Under the pieces are notes generated by a model. It saw only the letters and a list, made by a program, of their open reading frames with translations. It had not been told where the DNA came from and ran no database searches. From NCBI GenBank assembly GCA_017303715.1, contig JAFLBZ010000001.1, positions 62,001-126,000 on the forward strand: a stretch of DNA of 64,000 bases, written 5' to 3'. The DNA is from Rhodothermia bacterium (GTDB taxonomy: Bacteria; Bacteroidota; Rhodothermia; Rhodothermales; UBA2364). The position numbers and the translations under genes were made by a program. Below are positions 61,915-64,000 of this stretch, in pieces (position 1 is the stretch's first letter; every line of letters begins with the position of its first letter).

Positions 61915-64000
61915 ATGAACAAGTTATACACGCTTGCTTTTCTTTTGATTCCGTTGGGCTTTGTCCTCTGGTTTTGGGCCTTCAGAGCACCCAAATCCAA
62001 TGGACATCCTGATTGGCCAAGCCGCCGTGAATTACTACGGCGGGACAGAAGCAACCCTAAACCAATTCTGATTTATGGAACCGGAAACCCCACTGTTTCA
62101 GCCCGTTACAAGCAACTTGCAGATTCGATAGACGCAGAAACGCCTTGGTTCGAATTTGAGATAAAAGCAGATACCGAGGTTAAATGGGAGGAAATTATTC
62201 AACGGCGGATTTATCTAATTGGAACCCCCAAGTCTAATCTATTGCTTCAAAAAATACTACCACAAACCCCTTTTCGCTTCGAGGAAGGCCGCTTTTTTAT
62301 CCATGACGATGTTTTCCCACATCCAGAAGACCGGCTTCACTTTTTATACCCCAATCCATCGAATCCCAAATTCCCACTTTTTGTTGTGACCGGAAACACG
62401 GATCAGGCCATCCTCGCAGGGAAATCCATCGAGATCCGTGGTGATTTTCAGGTTTTCCATGGCAGAAAAGCCTCTCTTTTTGGAATGTATTCACAAAAAC
62501 CGACTACTCGCTGGGAGGTTGATCCCGCATTGATTCGGCATTTGTATTTCGAGACCAAACCTACTTTAGAAACCCAGCATTATCAATTTTTTGGCGCACA
62601 AGACCAAAGAGAAGTTGCCCTTTTCAGTAAACTTGCAACATCGCGCGAGGCCGCCTATTCCAAAATATCCGATTTTATCCAAAATAAGACACCACATCCC
62701 AAGTTTCGTTATTACCTCTACAAAACATTTGAAGACTTGGGCTTGGCCACCAACGAAGTAAATTGCACCACACATGGCTTTGTTCGTCCTGAGCGCTTCA
62801 ACCGCCCTGCCATCGAAACCGATCCACCCACCTTTGAGGTCTCTTCCGTTTCAGATGATTTTTTTATTTGCAATAACGGATTATTAGATGGCCGCCAACT
62901 CATCCGCCATGCCTTGGGTAAGCCCAAAACCATCGCCTTAGAATTGGGCTTGGCCATGTATTTCTCGCAAGACTGGCACAAACAAGGTTATCAATACTGG
63001 ACGTACCGCCTTGCAACTTCTGGTTATCTGCCCACGCTCGAAGAATTGACGGACAACGAGGTTTTGCAAACAGACTCCGGCCTCCTTTTCCAACCTGCAA
63101 CAGGTGCTTTTGTGGCATTTTTAATCGAAGAATGGGGTCGAGAAAAATTCCTCGAAAAATACCTTTCTTGGAAACCAAACCCTGCGGAAATCAATGTCCT
63201 TTCCGGAAAATTTGACGCATTCGCGAGGCGTGAAAAGCCCCATTTTCTCACAATTACGCAACAAATAAAGCGTAACTATTCTGAAGACACTTCCTTTTTA
63301 AAAGGATTTAATTTTGCTCATGAGGGCTATGGAATTTACAATGGCTACATCTCCCGACAAGCAACCGAATCCATCTCCGCACTAAAAAACATTGGTTCTA
63401 ATACCATCGCCGTGATCCCTTATTCTTTTATGCGTGATCCTAAAAAACCAAGCCCATTGCGGTTTTCACACGGTGCGGATGAGGAAAACGACGAGGCTGT
63501 GATCACCGTAGCCAATCATGCACGAGAATTGGGGATGTCGGTTCTCCTGAAACCGCAAGTTTGGATTCCCAAATCATGGCCGGGTGAAGTCGAAATGCAA
63601 ACCGAGGCAGACTGGGAGACCTTTTTCAGGTACTACGAACGCTGGATTCGCCACTACGCACTGCTGGCAGAAATGTACCAAATCCCTATCCTGTGTGTGG
63701 CCACCGAGTTTGGTAAGGCCACAAAAGGCCATGAAGACCGCTGGATCGCCCTTTTTAAGCGGTTGAGAAGTTTGTATTCCGGCAAGATGACGGTTGCCGC
63801 CAACTGGGATGGCGGGTTTGATCATAAGCCGTTTTGGGATGCCTTAGATTTTATTGGGATCAACAATTACAAGACGTTATCACAAAAAACAAATGCTTCG
63901 GATGCGGAACTGCTGGCTGGGGCAAAGACCGAAAATGCCTTCTTTCAGGCCATTTCTGATAGATTCGGAAAAAAAATTGTATTCACCGAAGTTGGATTTA
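61915..64000 (+). CDS. Two-domain protein with C-terminal GH113-like TIM barrel (truncated by window end)
   Basis: An open frame from ATG 61915 to the window end (695 codons, no stop seen). An N-terminal transmembrane or signal segment (LAFLLIPLGFVLWFWAF) leads into about 440 residues with no clear enzyme motifs. The part around 320-430 resembles the helical C-half of gluzincin-type peptidase-like domains (ELGLAMYFSQDW, TGAFVAFLIEEWGREKF) but has no HExxH, so it looks inactive. From about residue 465 a TIM barrel like GH113 begins: GFNFAHEGYGIYNGY, ALKNIGSNTIAVIPYSFM, VLLKPQVWI. Candidate catalytic Glu are in CVATEFG and VFTEVGF. Substrate is unknown; known GH113 enzymes are beta-mannanases. 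It diverges from the haem/copper gene with 87 bases between. Confidence 0.7.
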   Translation, partial: MNKLYTLAFLLIPLGFVLWFWAFRAPKSNGHPDWPSRRELLRRDRSNPKPILIYGTGNPTVSARYKQLADSIDAETPWFEFEIKADTEVKWEEIIQRRIYLIGTPKSNLLLQKILPQTPFRFEEGRFFIHDDVFPHPEDRLHFLYPNPSNPKFPLFVVTGNTDQAILAGKSIEIRGDFQVFHGRKASLFGMYSQKPTTRWEVDPALIRHLYFETKPTLETQHYQFFGAQDQREVALFSKLATSREAAYSKISDFIQNKTPHPKFRYYLYKTFEDLGLATNEVNCTTHGFVRPERFNRPAIETDPPTFEVSSVSDDFFICNNGLLDGRQLIRHALGKPKTIALELGLAMYFSQDWHKQGYQYWTYRLATSGYLPTLEELTDNEVLQTDSGLLFQPATGAFVAFLIEEWGREKFLEKYLSWKPNPAEINVLSGKFDAFARREKPHFLTITQQIKRNYSEDTSFLKGFNFAHEGYGIYNGYISRQATESISALKNIGSNTIAVIPYSFMRDPKKPSPLRFSHGADEENDEAVITVANHARELGMSVLLKPQVWIPKSWPGEVEMQTEADWETFFRYYERWIRHYALLAEMYQIPILCVATEFGKATKGHEDRWIALFKRLRSLYSGKMTVAANWDGGFDHKPFWDALDFIGINNYKTLSQKTNASDAELLAGAKTENAFFQAISDRFGKKIVFTEVGF

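Noticed and set aside
1-64000. CRISPR arrays, prophage genes or defence islands
   Set aside because: No regularly spaced repeats, cas genes, phage structural genes or restriction-modification genes were found; the two tandem duplications have only two units each and no spacers.

Overview
The window looks like chromosomal DNA of a Gram-negative member of the Bacteroidota/Rhodothermota (FCB) group. Pointers are C-terminal type IX secretion (T9SS)-like sorting domains on secreted proteins, many lipoproteins with an SPII lipobox, FG-GAP/ASPIC (CRTAC1-like) proteins, a fused IcmF mutase, a YtxJ-type bacilliredoxin, few clear Shine-Dalgarno sites and a tRNA without encoded CCA. Base composition is moderate and even. 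I see no prophage, CRISPR array or intact insertion sequence. The group assignment is inferred from gene content only.

Layout. 186-10886 (+): a tight four-gene operon of two giant FG-GAP/ASPIC lipoproteins, a secreted six-hairpin glycosidase and a vanadium-haloperoxidase/PAP2 lipoprotein. 11175-14615 (-): malQ and an M3 oligopeptidase. 14787-17645: redox proteins (YtxJ, TlpA-like), mtgA, greA with a leader terminator, an IscA-type carrier and tRNA-Arg(CCG). 17904-23506 (+): a complete CzcCBA-type heavy-metal efflux operon. 23515-32418 (-): psuG, a secreted sorting-domain protein, icmF, an esterase and murF. 32764-37244: a DUF1080 protein, an Rpn-family nuclease, an sbcD without sbcC and a small NTF2-like lipoprotein. 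37356-42906 (-): an MFS transporter coupled to an exported isoaspartyl peptidase, fabF, a DUF3467 protein and a cystathionine beta-synthase. 43191-45701 (+): lon. 46103-48160 (-): a KamA-like radical SAM enzyme and a secreted unknown. 48395-50667 (+): an OmpR/HisKA two-component pair. 50679-52403: a nuclease/phosphatase-fold lipoprotein and aqpZ. 52835-61827 (-): nitroreductase, proline dehydrogenase, NlpC/P60, a fused 2-oxoacid dehydrogenase E1, a secreted M36 metallopeptidase and a haem/copper-monooxygenase-like lipoprotein. 61915 to the window end (+): a truncated two-domain protein with a C-terminal GH113-like TIM barrel.

How parts fit together. The first operon and the M36/monooxygenase pair look like surface or periplasmic machinery acting on extracellular polymers. 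Housekeeping metabolism (fabF, murF, lon, greA, IcmF, E1) is scattered between them. Most units end in good intrinsic terminators, many of which I could place. The most unusual items are the truncated peptidase-like/GH113-like fusion at the right end, the haem/Cu-monooxygenase-M36 pair, the ASPIC-glycosidase-haloperoxidase operon, a KamA homologue lacking one lysine-binding aspartate, a 64-bp imperfect palindrome after aqpZ, a degenerate octamer repeat found at two distant intergenic sites, and a terminator in the greA leader.
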